This document shows, piece after piece, positions 1 through 7,798 of a stretch of DNA of 39,245 nucleotides (positions are counted from its first letter, which is position 1; every line of letters starts with the position of its first letter). Source of the stretch: Bacteroides propionicifaciens DSM 19291 = JCM 14649 (GTDB lineage: Bacteria; Bacteroidota; Bacteroidia; Bacteroidales; Bacteroidaceae); assembly GCF_000375405.1 (NCBI RefSeq), contig NZ_AQWS01000025.1, positions 1-39,245 on the forward strand. Direction: 5' to 3'. The position numbers and the translations under genes were made by a program. The notes beneath the pieces are model-generated. The model worked only from the letters and a program-made list of their open reading frames with translations. It ran no database searches and was not told where the DNA came from.

Positions 1-123
1 AACCGTTCTACAAATGCATCAGCTGAAAGCTTCAATGCTAAAATAAAATCTTTTAGAGCTAGTTTAAGAGGAGTAAGAGATGTAAACTTCTTTATTTATC
101 GCTTGACTAAAATCTATGCTTGA
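1..123 (+). CDS. transposase C-terminus (ISAon1/ISL3-like), cut by window edge
   Basis: Forty codons are open from base 1 to the TGA at 121-123. The peptide has the C-terminal signature of DDE transposases of the ISL3/ISAon1 type: NRSTNASAESFNAK, containing the conserved glutamate region, followed by FRASLRGVRD and FFIYRLTKIYA. The 5' part lies outside the window, so it cannot be judged intact or broken. An identical 40-codon stretch lies on the minus strand at the right edge. Confidence 0.8.
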   Translation, partial: NRSTNASAESFNAKIKSFRASLRGVRDVNFFIYRLTKIYA

Positions 124-139
124 TATGCAAATCCCACAG
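1..139 (+). mobile_element. 3' end of an ISAon1/ISL3-type insertion sequence (partial)
   Basis: The first 139 bases occur again, inverted and without mismatch by eye, at 38971-39109. The match stops abruptly after CCCACAG, and the flanks differ from the very next base, so 139 is the likely IS terminus. The element carries the last codons of a transposase and then 16 non-coding bases. Only the 3' end is visible because the window begins inside the element. The family call comes from the transposase C-terminus; the exact terminal repeat cannot be defined because the other IS end is absent. Confidence 0.8.
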
Positions 140-178
140 CTTTTCGGTATGATCCCTAGATAAGCTAATGACATAAAA

Positions 179-223
179 CACAATAAAAAAGGTCCTAGAA
201 AATCTAGAACCTTTTTTATTGTG
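179..223 (-). terminator. terminator of tRNA-Pro
   Basis: A stem of about 20 bp with one G-U wobble and a five-base AAAAT-type loop starts directly after the tRNA 3' end. The distal arm carries CCTTTTTTATT on the minus strand, fitting an intrinsic terminator. The IS end lies about 40 bases further on. Confidence 0.8.
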
Positions 224-298
224 TCGGGGTACCAGGATTCGAACCTGGGACCCCCTGCTCCCAAAGCAGGTGCGCTAACCGGGCTGCGCTACACCCCG
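224..298 (-). tRNA. tRNA-Pro (anticodon TGG)
   Basis: Read on the minus strand it folds as a standard cloverleaf. The acceptor stem CGGGGTG pairs with TACCCCG, with discriminator A at 224. The D arm holds AGCGCAGCCCGGTTAGCGC, the anticodon arm CCTGC-TTTGGGA-GCAGG has anticodon TGG, and the T arm holds GGTTCGAATCC. CCA is not encoded. It has its own promoter at 337-367 and terminator at 179-223, so it is a single-gene unit. Confidence 0.95.
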
Positions 299-336
299 TT
301 GCTAATCAGTAACAGTGTTTGTTTCTGAAAGCGATG

Positions 337-367
337 CAAAGATAGGGCTTATTTTCAAACATGCAAA
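337..367 (-). promoter_or_regulatory. promoter of tRNA-Pro
   Basis: On the minus strand TTTG (364-367), a 19-bp spacer and TATCTTTG (337-344) match the Bacteroidota primary sigma consensus TTTG-N19-21-TAnnTTTG exactly. The -7 box lies about 38 bases upstream of the tRNA 5' end. Confidence 0.75.
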
Positions 368-552
368 GTTTTAGCGCAAATAATTTACCACAAAAAGATA
401 TGTTTGTTATAAAACTATGACTAATAAAGCATTACCGCAAAAATTATTTTCACATACCAACAACTTATTAGAGGAGCTAAACAATAGTCAGTAATCAAAT
501 CTACGTGCCTTTCTATTTTCTAGACAATAACTCGCCACATATTATTACACAC
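368..552. other. intergenic stretch, nothing recognised
   Basis: Together with the tRNA-Pro promoter this fills the gap between the tRNA and the rhodanese gene. It is AT-rich. I see no open frame with family resemblance, no RNA fold I recognise and no clear repeat. Confidence 0.5.
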
Positions 553-600
553 TATATCGGAAAGAGGGAAGACCGCTTGGTCTTCCCTCTTTCCGATATA
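553..600 (-). terminator. 22-bp perfect hairpin after the rhodanese gene
   Basis: Bases 553-574 and 579-600 are perfect reverse complements around a GCTT loop, starting 14 bases past the rhodanese stop codon. The arms contain GAAAGAGGGAAGACC. Neither strand has a T run after the stem. It may be a transcript 3'-end stabiliser or a terminator of unusual form; it closes the six-gene minus-strand operon. Confidence 0.6.
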
Positions 601-613
601 GTTTAGAGAGTAA

Positions 614-997
614 TTACTTCTCTACAGGAAAATCATGCTCCATCCACGAAGTTATTCCACCAGCAAGTTCATATACTTTAAAGCCCTTTTCAGAAAGAAT
701 TGTAGACGCCTTCTTGCTTCGTCGTCCAGTACGGCAATAAATAGCTACAGGACGCTCTTTATCTAGGATATCAAGAGCTTTCTCAGTAAATAGCGAATCA
801 CCAAGATCAATTAGTATTGCTTGCCTAATGTGAAACTCCTCAAACTCTTCTTGAGAACGTACATCTAGAAGCTGAACAGTAGAATCCTCTAGAAGTTCTA
901 GTAATTGCTCATTACTCTGTGAAGTGTAAGACTTGGAATTTCCTGAACAAGCAGAAATCATAACAAACAGTCCAACTATGTATAGAATCTTTTTCAT
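614..997 (-). CDS. rhodanese-like lipoprotein
   Basis: A 127-residue single-domain rhodanese. The N-terminus has a short signal peptide ending in a lipobox (MISAC, Cys17), so it is probably a periplasm-facing lipoprotein. The rhodanese fold follows: QLLDVRSQEEFEEFHI (about 42-57), then the active-site loop YCRTGRRS with catalytic Cys88, then the closing GGITSWMEHDFPV. Rhodaneses move sulfane sulfur or act in redox and thiol chemistry; the substrate is unknown. The start codon overlaps the stop of the NigD-like gene by four bases (ATGA), so the two are translationally coupled and this is the last gene of the operon. Family call secure, role not. Confidence 0.88.
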   Translation of the reverse strand: MKKILYIVGLFVMISACSGNSKSYTSQSNEQLLELLEDSTVQLLDVRSQEEFEEFHIRQAILIDLGDSLFTEKALDILDKERPVAIYCRTGRRSKKASTILSEKGFKVYELAGGITSWMEHDFPVEK

Positions 998-1656
998 AAT
1001 GCACCTATATTAACTTCGTAATCCTTAAATCCATCTTTAGTTTTAAGCTTAAAAACAAGCTTAAAGGATTCACCCTGAAAGCGGTCATAATAAATAGATA
1101 ACGGAATCGATACAATTAAGTTCTTCATTATAGCTAAAGGACCTTCTTCATTACGATGATAGAATTCTAACTTAACAATGTTAGAGTATATATCTAATGA
1201 GTTATCAACAAAGGCTAGTCTATGTTTAGCTAGATTGATAGCAGGAATAGCTAACTCAATATTCAAGAATTCTCCACCTTTCCAAATTCGTACAAGCTCA
1301 GCAGGATCTTGCTCATAAAAACCGATTTGATGCGGCCCATACGGAAAAACAACCTGTGTCGGGGCTATATCATAGATTATAGCTTCCATCTGTTCGTAAA
1401 AAGGCTCATATTTAGCAATTGCTCTGACACGAGTATCTTTAATAGCAGAAAAAGGACCACGATTGTTTTTAGATACAAAGAAGTTGTTTCCGTTATCAAC
1501 TAGAATGTTATTCACATTACCATCAGAATCAACATCAGCAACAACCATATGCGTGGTGACACTGGGATATCGCAACCCCGACTCATCACTACAAGAAGTA
1601 ATAAAAAGGGTTATGTATATTAAACTTGATAGAATATGAATTATTCTAGGTTTCAT
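994..1656 (-). CDS. NigD-like lipoprotein
   Basis: A 220-residue protein with a signal peptide and lipobox (FITSC, Cys22). The pattern of an acidic VADVDSDGN segment, a VDNGNNFFV strand, a KDTRVRAIAKY strand and a C-terminal all-beta part (about 130-220) resembles the NigD-like family of Bacteroidales, small outer-membrane or periplasmic lipoproteins of unknown molecular function. Both ends overlap neighbours by four bases (ATGA), placing it firmly between the acyltransferase and the rhodanese. The family match is from memory of its layout and could be another beta-sandwich lipoprotein family. Confidence 0.6.
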   Translation of the reverse strand: MKPRIIHILSSLIYITLFITSCSDESGLRYPSVTTHMVVADVDSDGNVNNILVDNGNNFFVSKNNRGPFSAIKDTRVRAIAKYEPFYEQMEAIIYDIAPTQVVFPYGPHQIGFYEQDPAELVRIWKGGEFLNIELAIPAINLAKHRLAFVDNSLDIYSNIVKLEFYHRNEEGPLAIMKNLIVSIPLSIYYDRFQGESFKLVFKLKTKDGFKDYEVNIGAL

Positions 1657-2822
1657 TTTTTAAGCCTGAGGTTATTTATTAGTGGATTAGCGTACATCAA
1701 CAACATTTTATCGTGAAGGTAAGTCTCATCCTTATTTTCCATTTCAATTTTAGCTATTTGTTTCTCTACATACTTCAAGAATGTCTCTTTCTCTTGCGCC
1801 GAATACTTATCAGACATCTCATCGGTATCTAACAACAAATCATAAGCAACGTAGTTGCCAGGGTAGAATCGGTAGTTTAGATGAACTGTACGGTCTATAA
1901 GTTGAGAAACACGTGCAAACAACTCGGTGCGACTAGCTTTTTTATCGAAATCCATAGCAAGGATATCATCGCTGATACATTTACCTACATGAAAATGCAC
2001 ATGCCCCTTGTACCCAAACATACCAACCTCCATATTACGTAGGTCATCTTGTGTTGTTTTTTTGTACTCAGGGAAGTCGCGTTTGAGTTGAAACTCTTGT
2101 GCTTTTAAGTAGTCACAAGGGTCATATTCATAAGAGAGTGTTAGAGGAACAATATTCATTTTAGCCAAGCGCTCTTGAGCTGTACCATCACCACCCATCG
2201 CAAGCATCTTAAGAACGCTATCTTGCGTACGATCATCCGAGTCTTTAGCTCTTCCTTCACGTTGAGCAATCCAGATAGACTGTTTCTTGTCATTAATTGT
2301 ATAGTGCATGTAGCGAGACATTCGTTTAGAAGACTCAAGCATCTGTCGCATTGTAAGCGCACGCTGAACAATGAACGATTTATTGACACGAACTAGCTTT
2401 TTGATCCAAGGGTAAATGAGAAGGTTATCACCAATGGCAATCTCTACAGTATCCAATCCACGCTCAACCAATAATATTGAAAGAAAGCCTGCATCAAGAA
2501 TAATATCTCTGTGATTCGAAATATAGGTGTAAGCTTTTTCTCCCTCCAGATCGACATCTGAGTTTAAAGTTAAGCCATCGGTGTAATCGTTCGCTATTTT
2601 TTTAAGTATACCATAACAAAAAGCAACCTGAAAGTCTCGCTTGGTTTTACAATCGCGCATTTTATCAGCTACCACTTCAAATGGAACATTTGGAACAGTT
2701 AAACTAGCAGCACGTTGAAAAGCTGGGTCAGCTATTAGTTCCTCAAATATCTGAGGGAGTTCATCGTCATGATAGGGACGTATTTCGTCAAATTCTGTAA
2801 TATCCATATATGGCATGATCAT
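1653..2822 (-). CDS. glycerol-phosphate-type acyltransferase (PlsB-like domain)
   Basis: A 389-residue predicted acyltransferase, probably transferring fatty acyl groups in phospholipid or other lipid synthesis at the inner membrane. Motif I is YISNHRDIILD (about 100-110), close to the family H-X4-D but with one extra residue between His104 and Asp110. Motif III appears as IAQREGRAK (EGR at about 189-191) and motif IV as IVPLTLSYEYDP (about 224-235). There is no signal peptide. The start overlaps the ddl stop (ATGA) and the stop overlaps the next start in the same way. Substrate and acceptor cannot be read from the sequence; a hydroxy- or amino-lipid role is possible. Confidence 0.8.
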   Translation of the reverse strand: MIMPYMDITEFDEIRPYHDDELPQIFEELIADPAFQRAASLTVPNVPFEVVADKMRDCKTKRDFQVAFCYGILKKIANDYTDGLTLNSDVDLEGEKAYTYISNHRDIILDAGFLSILLVERGLDTVEIAIGDNLLIYPWIKKLVRVNKSFIVQRALTMRQMLESSKRMSRYMHYTINDKKQSIWIAQREGRAKDSDDRTQDSVLKMLAMGGDGTAQERLAKMNIVPLTLSYEYDPCDYLKAQEFQLKRDFPEYKKTTQDDLRNMEVGMFGYKGHVHFHVGKCISDDILAMDFDKKASRTELFARVSQLIDRTVHLNYRFYPGNYVAYDLLLDTDEMSDKYSAQEKETFLKYVEKQIAKIEMENKDETYLHDKMLLMYANPLINNLRLKK

Positions 2823-3799
2823 TGAAATTTATTTTCGATTATATCTGTCATAACATCCTTGATGTCTAAACCAGCAGCCCTTACCTGTTGAGGTATAAAA
2901 CTAGTTGCTGTCATTCCAGGAGTTGTGTTGACTTCAATCAAATTTATCACTTTATTTTCTGTTATAATATAGTCTGCACGTATTATTCCAGAACAACCAA
3001 TAATATCATAGATAGCAGAGGTTATTTTTTGTACTCTATCTGACAAATCTGAGTCAATACGAGCAGGAGTTATCTCATCCACTTGCCCGTTATACTTTGC
3101 ATCAAAATCAAAGAACTCATTATGCGTTACTACTTCTGTAATAGGGAACACCACAGATTTATCTTTTGTTTTATAACAGCCACAAGTCACCTCAGTACCA
3201 GACACTAAGGCCTCAACTAATACTTCACTTGACTCCTTAAAAGCACGAGCAATAGCTGGCTGAATATCTTCAGGTGTTTTAACTTTTGACACGCCAAAAC
3301 TAGATCCACCAGCATTGGGTTTAATAAAGCAAGGTAACCCAATCTTATCAATTACATCAGTCTCAGATATTATTTGTCCTGAACGCAACAGTAACGAGTC
3401 TGCAATACGAACACCAAAACTCTTTAAAAATTGGTTACAAACAAACTTATTAAAAGTTAAAGCCGAAGCTAAAACTCCACACGAAGAATACGGTAAACCG
3501 ATAAGGTCAAAATATCCTTGTAGAACACCATTTTCACCTGGCGTACCATGAATAGTAATATAGGCAAAGTCAAACTTACAGGTTTTACCTTCAAGGTCAA
3601 AACTAAAATCGTGTCGATTAACAGGAGTGAAAGAATCATCACCCAACATAACTCGCCAATTGTCTTTTTGAACAATAACAACAAAAAGCTCATAACGAGA
3701 TTTATCCATAAAAGAGTAAATACCCTCAGAGCTCTTTAGTGAGACAGGAAGTTCTGAACTATCACCTCCTGCCACAATAGCTATTCTGCGTTTTTTCAT
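2819..3799 (-). CDS. ddl: D-alanine--D-alanine ligase
   Basis: A 326-residue ATP-grasp enzyme joining two D-alanines for the peptidoglycan stem peptide, in the cytoplasm. The N-terminal domain has AIVAGGDSSELPVSL (7-21), the Bacteroidota version of the substrate-binding start, and HGTPGENGVLQGYF (84-97). The ATP-grasp core has FIKPNAGGSSFGVSKV (158-173), IRADYII (273-279) and the metal and substrate loop LIEVNTTPGMTATSF (287-301). Length matches the family. It overlaps rluD upstream and the acyltransferase downstream by four bases each. With murF elsewhere in the window, both enzymes that make and attach D-Ala-D-Ala are present. Confidence 0.95.
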   Translation of the reverse strand: MKKRRIAIVAGGDSSELPVSLKSSEGIYSFMDKSRYELFVVIVQKDNWRVMLGDDSFTPVNRHDFSFDLEGKTCKFDFAYITIHGTPGENGVLQGYFDLIGLPYSSCGVLASALTFNKFVCNQFLKSFGVRIADSLLLRSGQIISETDVIDKIGLPCFIKPNAGGSSFGVSKVKTPEDIQPAIARAFKESSEVLVEALVSGTEVTCGCYKTKDKSVVFPITEVVTHNEFFDFDAKYNGQVDEITPARIDSDLSDRVQKITSAIYDIIGCSGIIRADYIITENKVINLIEVNTTPGMTATSFIPQQVRAAGLDIKDVMTDIIENKFQ

Positions 3800-4896
3800 A
3801 TATTTCTATTACTTATATAGTTCCTCCACTTATCCAATAACTCGGACATATCTGCCGGCATCTCAGAAGTGAAGTATAGTTCTTCTTTTGTCGTGGGATG
3901 TATAAAGCCTAAACTCAAGGCATGGAGTGCTTGACGGGGGCAAATTTTGAAGCAATTTTCCACAAACTGTTTATACTTAGCATAACTCGTACCTCGCAGA
4001 ACCTCATTTCCGCCATAACGAGTGTCATTAAATAAAACATGACCAATATGTTTCATATGAACACGGATCTGATGTGTCCTTCCTGTTTCCAATCGACAAG
4101 CAACTAAGCTTACGTATCCGAAACGTTCCAAAACTTTATAGTGTGTTACAGCATGTTTACCTATTTCTGGATCATCAAATACGGCCATCTGCAACCTATT
4201 TTTAGGATTTCTTGCAAGATTACCTATTATAGTTCCCTCATCCTCGGTAAGATCACCCCAAACCAAAGCTCTATATTCTCGTTTAGTAGTTTTATTAAAA
4301 AACTGCAAAGCCAAATCGGTTTTAGCTTCTGGAGTTTTAGCGACTACTAAAAGCCCAGAGGTATCTTTATCTATTCGATGAACTAATCCCACACGAGCAT
4401 CGTTGGGATCGTAATTAGGGTCGCTCTGAAGATACCAAGCCAATGCATTGACCAAGGTTCCGCTGTAATTTCCATGACCAGGATGAACCACCAGCCCGGC
4501 AGGCTTATTAACAATCATCAATTGATCATCTTCATACACTATATCAAGGGGAATATCTTCGGGAATCACTTTAAACTCCACAGGAGGAGTTGTCATGAAT
4601 ATAGTAATTACATCAAAGGGTTTAACCTTATAACTACTCTTTACTGAAACATCGTTTACCTTAACAAAGCCTGCATCAGCGGCTTTTTGGACCTGATTAC
4701 GAGAGACCCTCTCTAAACGGTCACATAAAAACTTATCTATACGAATCAGTGTTTGTCCTTTATCTACGACAATCCGATGTCTTTCATATAATAATTCATC
4801 AGATGACGAGCCGTCAATTTCTTCGTCGAAGTCATCTAACGTTAACACAGAATCTTCATTTATCATATAATTACTATCAATTAAACCAGCTTTCAT
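3796..4896 (-). CDS. rluD: RluD-type 23S rRNA pseudouridine synthase
   Basis: A 366-residue RluA/RluD-family enzyme. An acidic N-terminal extension (about 1-38) precedes an S4 RNA-binding domain (about 48-100, RIDKFLCDRL and NQVQKAADAGFVKVN). The catalytic domain follows with VNKPAGLVVHP and the active-site motif HRIDKDTSGLLVV, whose catalytic Asp is about residue 176, then GRTHQIRVHM. RluD modifies helix 69 of 23S rRNA; the exact uridines are inferred from the family. I chose the ATG at 4896, not the TTG one codon earlier. It overlaps the PASTA gene by 20 bases and ddl by four; this order recurs in Bacteroidota. Confidence 0.92.
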   Translation of the reverse strand: MKAGLIDSNYMINEDSVLTLDDFDEEIDGSSSDELLYERHRIVVDKGQTLIRIDKFLCDRLERVSRNQVQKAADAGFVKVNDVSVKSSYKVKPFDVITIFMTTPPVEFKVIPEDIPLDIVYEDDQLMIVNKPAGLVVHPGHGNYSGTLVNALAWYLQSDPNYDPNDARVGLVHRIDKDTSGLLVVAKTPEAKTDLALQFFNKTTKREYRALVWGDLTEDEGTIIGNLARNPKNRLQMAVFDDPEIGKHAVTHYKVLERFGYVSLVACRLETGRTHQIRVHMKHIGHVLFNDTRYGGNEVLRGTSYAKYKQFVENCFKICPRQALHALSLGFIHPTTKEELYFTSEMPADMSELLDKWRNYISNRNI

Positions 4897-5500
4897 CAAC
4901 TGTTGATTTTTCAGTTAATCCATCCGTATTTTCCAGATCAACCTCCAAGGAATCTACATCAGATTCTGTAGTACCATCACCCACAACCAATGTCAAAGTA
5001 GCACCTACGGGGGCACTTGCACTAATCGGGAGAATTTGCCCTCTATACTTAACCTCATATACCCAGTCTTTTTGACCACTGATATACTCATCCTCTGTGA
5101 GCTTGAAACCTACAGAAAGAATACGAGCTCTAGCCTGTCTAGCTGAGCTATTGTCTGCAACATCAGGAACAGGAAGCAAGGGAACACTCTTCGTATTGAT
5201 ATTTAAATATATAGTTCGACCTTTCTTGACTTGCTTACCCACTGAAGGTATATAGTCCAATACTCGACCAGGGACTTCATCTCTAACATAGGTCGAATCT
5301 GAAACCAAACAATTAAGCCCATACCTTTTGAATACAGACTCAGCTTCGGCCACAGATAAACCTTTAACATCAGGAACAATAATCGCTTCTCCATGGCGAG
5401 TAAACTTGTCAATACCCTGGAATACACCATAGACTATCAAAACAAGCACAACTCCCATTACTATGATATTGATTACTAAAGCTAGTAATTTCTTTTTCAT
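4877..5500 (-). CDS. PASTA-domain membrane protein
   Basis: A 207-residue protein with one N-terminal membrane helix (about 7-27) and an exported part. Two PASTA-like repeats follow: IVPDVKGLSVAEAESVFKRY (about 41-60) with its partner strand RVLDYIPSVGKQVKKG, then LLPVPDVADNSSARQARARI (about 108-127) ending in ILPISASAPVGATLTLVVGD. The tail is acidic. PASTA domains bind muropeptides or cell-wall precursors in Ser/Thr kinases and penicillin-binding proteins, but this protein has neither kinase nor transpeptidase. It leads the six-gene operon and is probably linked to wall synthesis through its neighbour ddl. Confidence 0.85.
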   Translation of the reverse strand: MKKKLLALVINIIVMGVVLVLIVYGVFQGIDKFTRHGEAIIVPDVKGLSVAEAESVFKRYGLNCLVSDSTYVRDEVPGRVLDYIPSVGKQVKKGRTIYLNINTKSVPLLPVPDVADNSSARQARARILSVGFKLTEDEYISGQKDWVYEVKYRGQILPISASAPVGATLTLVVGDGTTESDVDSLEVDLENTDGLTEKSTVDESWFN

Positions 5501-5664
5501 GGCTAATTATTTAACTCTCAACCGATTTACGATAAAGATTAATTCAAGTTGTAAATATAATATATTTAGACGATAGACTCGCTATCCATACTTAGATTTT
5601 ATACCTTCTCCACCCTAGTAAAGCCTATAGCTTTACTAGCCAGACACAATTAGATATAAACAAA

Positions 5665-5697
5665 AAGAAGCAAAGGCTTAAAACTCCTTTACTTCTT
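5665..5697 (-). terminator. terminator of rpmH
   Basis: On the minus strand a 12-bp stem (AAGAAGTAAAGG with CCTTTGCTTCTT, one G-T pair) and a nine-base loop end in a short T run. It lies 33 bases past the rpmH stop. A second hairpin without T run (CTAGTAAAGC arms, 5615-5639) follows it, before the PASTA gene. Confidence 0.7.
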
Positions 5698-5729
5698 AAT
5701 TTCATCAATACTTAGGAAATACATCCTAA

Positions 5730-5885
5730 TTATCTTCCGTTGTATTCGTCTGATACAGTTAATCTTTTTCTACCCTTAGCACGACGTGAAGCTAAAACTC
5801 TACGACCGTTTGCTGAAGCCATTCTCTCACGGAAACCGTGTTTATTCTTTCTCTTTCTATTAGAGGGCTGATATGTTCTTTTCAT
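5730..5885 (-). CDS. rpmH: 50S ribosomal protein L34
   Basis: A 51-codon gene encoding the small, highly basic L34 of the large ribosomal subunit. It starts [20 protein letters not shown] and continues [20 protein letters not shown], both textbook L34 segments, with the short Bacteroidota tail TVSDEYNGR. It stands alone between a TAnnTTTG promoter and an intrinsic terminator, so it is transcribed as one gene. In many bacteria rpmH is near dnaA and rnpA; neither is here. Confidence 0.97.
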   Translation of the reverse strand: MKRTYQPSNRKRKNKHGFRERMASANGRRVLASRRAKGRKRLTVSDEYNGR

Positions 5886-5930
5886 TGTAATATATTGTTA
5901 TGATGTTATTTCCTACATGTATTCGGGGTG

Positions 5931-5961
5931 CAAAAATAGGAACTTCCTATGTAAAAAGCAA
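5931..5961 (-). promoter_or_regulatory. promoter of rpmH
   Basis: TATTTTTG on the minus strand (5931-5938) fits the -7 consensus TAnnTTTG. A partial -33 box (TTG, complement of 5959-5961) lies 20 bp upstream. The start codon is about 45 bases downstream. Confidence 0.6.
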
Positions 5962-5986
5962 GAAATAATTCTTTTTAGTCAAACAT

Positions 5987-6018
5987 TTTGTGTTTTTTGT
6001 CTATTTAGCTTATTTTTG
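5987..6018 (+). promoter_or_regulatory. promoter of efp
   Basis: TTTG (5987-5990), a 20-bp spacer and TATTTTTG (6011-6018) match the Bacteroidota promoter consensus. The leader to the efp start is about 85 bases. It is divergent from the rpmH promoter, so this 225-bp gap serves both genes. Confidence 0.7.
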
Positions 6019-6110
6019 CAAGGTATGAGAGGGTATAAATCATTGAGCACAGAAGTTCATTATCATTCTTTACAAGTTAATACAATTTATATAAATTAAA
6101 AAACAATAGC

Positions 6111-6677
6111 ATGGCTACTACAGCAGATATTAAAAACGGAATGTGTATAGACCTTGATGGACATTTTTACTTCATCAGCGAATTCCTTCATGTCAAACCA
6201 GGCAAAGGCGCTGCTTTTGTTCGCACAAAACTTAAAAGTGTAACTACAGGTAGAGTAATTGATAAGACTTTCAATGCTGGGGTGAAGTTAGAAGAGGTTC
6301 GTATTGAGCGTCGTCCTTTTCAATACTTATACCAAGACGATATGGGCTATGTGTTTATGAACCAAGAAACATTTGACCAAATCACAATTGACAAAAATGT
6401 AATTACTGGTGTACAGTTCCTTAAAGAAGCTGACGTTGTTGACGTAGTAAGTCACGCAGATACTGAAACAGTTCTTTATGCAGAAGTTCCTGCAAAAGTT
6501 CAACTTAAGGTTACTTATACTGAGCCAGGTCTTAAAGGTGACACAGCAACTAACGCTAGCAAACCTGCTACTTTAGAAACTGGGGCTGAAGTAAGAGTTC
6601 CTTTGTTTATCAACGAAGGAGAAATTATTGAAATCGACACACGTACCAGCGAATATACTGGTCGTGTAAAAGCATAA
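6111..6677 (+). CDS. efp: elongation factor P
   Basis: A 188-residue EF-P, which enters the ribosomal E site and relieves stalling at polyproline stretches. The N-terminal KOW-like domain carries the tip loop [14 protein letters not shown], whose Lys32 sits where E. coli EF-P has the modified Lys34. The two OB domains follow, with the family signature in the last ([20 protein letters not shown] and [12 protein letters not shown]). Length is typical. No EF-P modification enzyme is encoded in the window. It has its own promoter and terminator and so is monocistronic. Confidence 0.97.
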   Translation: MATTADIKNGMCIDLDGHFYFISEFLHVKPGKGAAFVRTKLKSVTTGRVIDKTFNAGVKLEEVRIERRPFQYLYQDDMGYVFMNQETFDQITIDKNVITGVQFLKEADVVDVVSHADTETVLYAEVPAKVQLKVTYTEPGLKGDTATNASKPATLETGAEVRVPLFINEGEIIEIDTRTSEYTGRVKA

Positions 6678-6695
6678 AACACTTTATAGTGACAT

Positions 6696-6734
6696 AAAAA
6701 GGTGGTAACTCAAGCTGAGTTTACCACCTTTTTT
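6696..6734 (+). terminator. terminator of efp
   Basis: Arms AAAAAGGTGGTAA-CTCA and TGAG-T-TTACCACCTTTTT pair with a one-base bulge, followed by more Ts. It lies 18 bases after the efp stop. Confidence 0.85.
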
Positions 6735-6760
6735 GTACATTAACTCAAAATCAAGTACAG

Positions 6761-7753
6761 ATGCTCTATTCTTTTATCATCCCCGTTTATAACCGCCCAG
6801 AAGAGGTTGACGAATTACTCGAAAGTTTAACTCATCAGACTCTAAAGAACTTTGAGGTGCTTATTGTTGAGGATGGCTCAAAAGAGCGGTGTGAACACAT
6901 TCTTAAGAAATACACCGATCAGCTCGACCTTCACTACTTTTTCAAACCAAATAGCGGACCTGCCGACTCTAGAAATTTTGGAGCAAAACAAAGCAAAGGG
7001 GAGTTCTTAATCATTTTAGACTCCGATTGCATTGCACCTTCAACCTATCTAGAAGAGGTTGATAGAGCAATCACAACCAACAGCATTGAAGCCTATGGCG
7101 GACCCGATGCCGCTCACGATTCATTCACACCGATACAAAAAGCCATCAACTATGCCATGACATCGTTCTTTACTACCGGTGGAATACGTGGAGGAAAGAA
7201 AAAAATGGATAAGTTTTATCCACGAAGTTTTAACTTGGGCATTAAGAAAGAAGCCTTTGAGCAACTCAATGGATTTTCATCTGATATGCGATTTGGCGAA
7301 GACATCGATTTCAGCATCCGAATCTATCAGAACAATTACAACTGTACCTACCTCCCACAAGCTTGGGTTTACCACAAAAGGAGATCTAATTTCAGACAGT
7401 TCTTCAAGCAAGTCCATAATTCAGGAATTGCCCGAATCAACCTATTTAAGAAATACCCTTCATCATTGAAACTAGTACACCTATTACCTACCCTCTTTAC
7501 GCTGGGCACAATAGTGCTTCTACTTGGAAGCCTTGTCTCACCTTGGCTATTGCTTCCTTTAGCAATTTACAGTTTACTCGTTTTTATAGATTCGAGTATA
7601 CAGAACAAGAGTTTTAAAATAGGAGCCTTATCAGTTTTGGCATCTTTTGTCCAGCTCCTGGGGTACGGTTCGGGATTTCTATTGGCATGGTGGAAACGCT
7701 GTATTCTCAAAAAGGATGAATTTGCGGCTTTCAACAAAACCTTTTACAAATAA
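6761..7753 (+). CDS. family 2 glycosyltransferase, membrane-anchored
   Basis: A 330-residue GT2 (GT-A fold) enzyme adding sugars to an envelope glycan or lipid carrier. It opens with YSFIIPVYNRPEEVDELLESL, has VEDGS (about 35-39), the nucleotide and metal site ILDSDCIAP (DSD near 88-90), and the acceptor-side motif FGEDIDFSIRI (about 189-199) with the ED pair expected for GT2. Two or three hydrophobic segments (about 240-310) anchor the C-terminus. It starts 27 bases after the efp terminator. Donor and acceptor are unknown; there is no surrounding polysaccharide cluster. Confidence 0.88.
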   Translation: MLYSFIIPVYNRPEEVDELLESLTHQTLKNFEVLIVEDGSKERCEHILKKYTDQLDLHYFFKPNSGPADSRNFGAKQSKGEFLIILDSDCIAPSTYLEEVDRAITTNSIEAYGGPDAAHDSFTPIQKAINYAMTSFFTTGGIRGGKKKMDKFYPRSFNLGIKKEAFEQLNGFSSDMRFGEDIDFSIRIYQNNYNCTYLPQAWVYHKRRSNFRQFFKQVHNSGIARINLFKKYPSSLKLVHLLPTLFTLGTIVLLLGSLVSPWLLLPLAIYSLLVFIDSSIQNKSFKIGALSVLASFVQLLGYGSGFLLAWWKRCILKKDEFAAFNKTFYK

Positions 7754-7798
7754 ACACCTTATAATCAACCTATAGTTTTATTAACCTATCAAATACTA

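Noticed and set aside
5917-6099. 60-codon plus-strand frame before efp
   Set aside because: It spans the efp promoter and leader, has no family resemblance and an unusual Phe/Cys-rich composition; best explained as chance.
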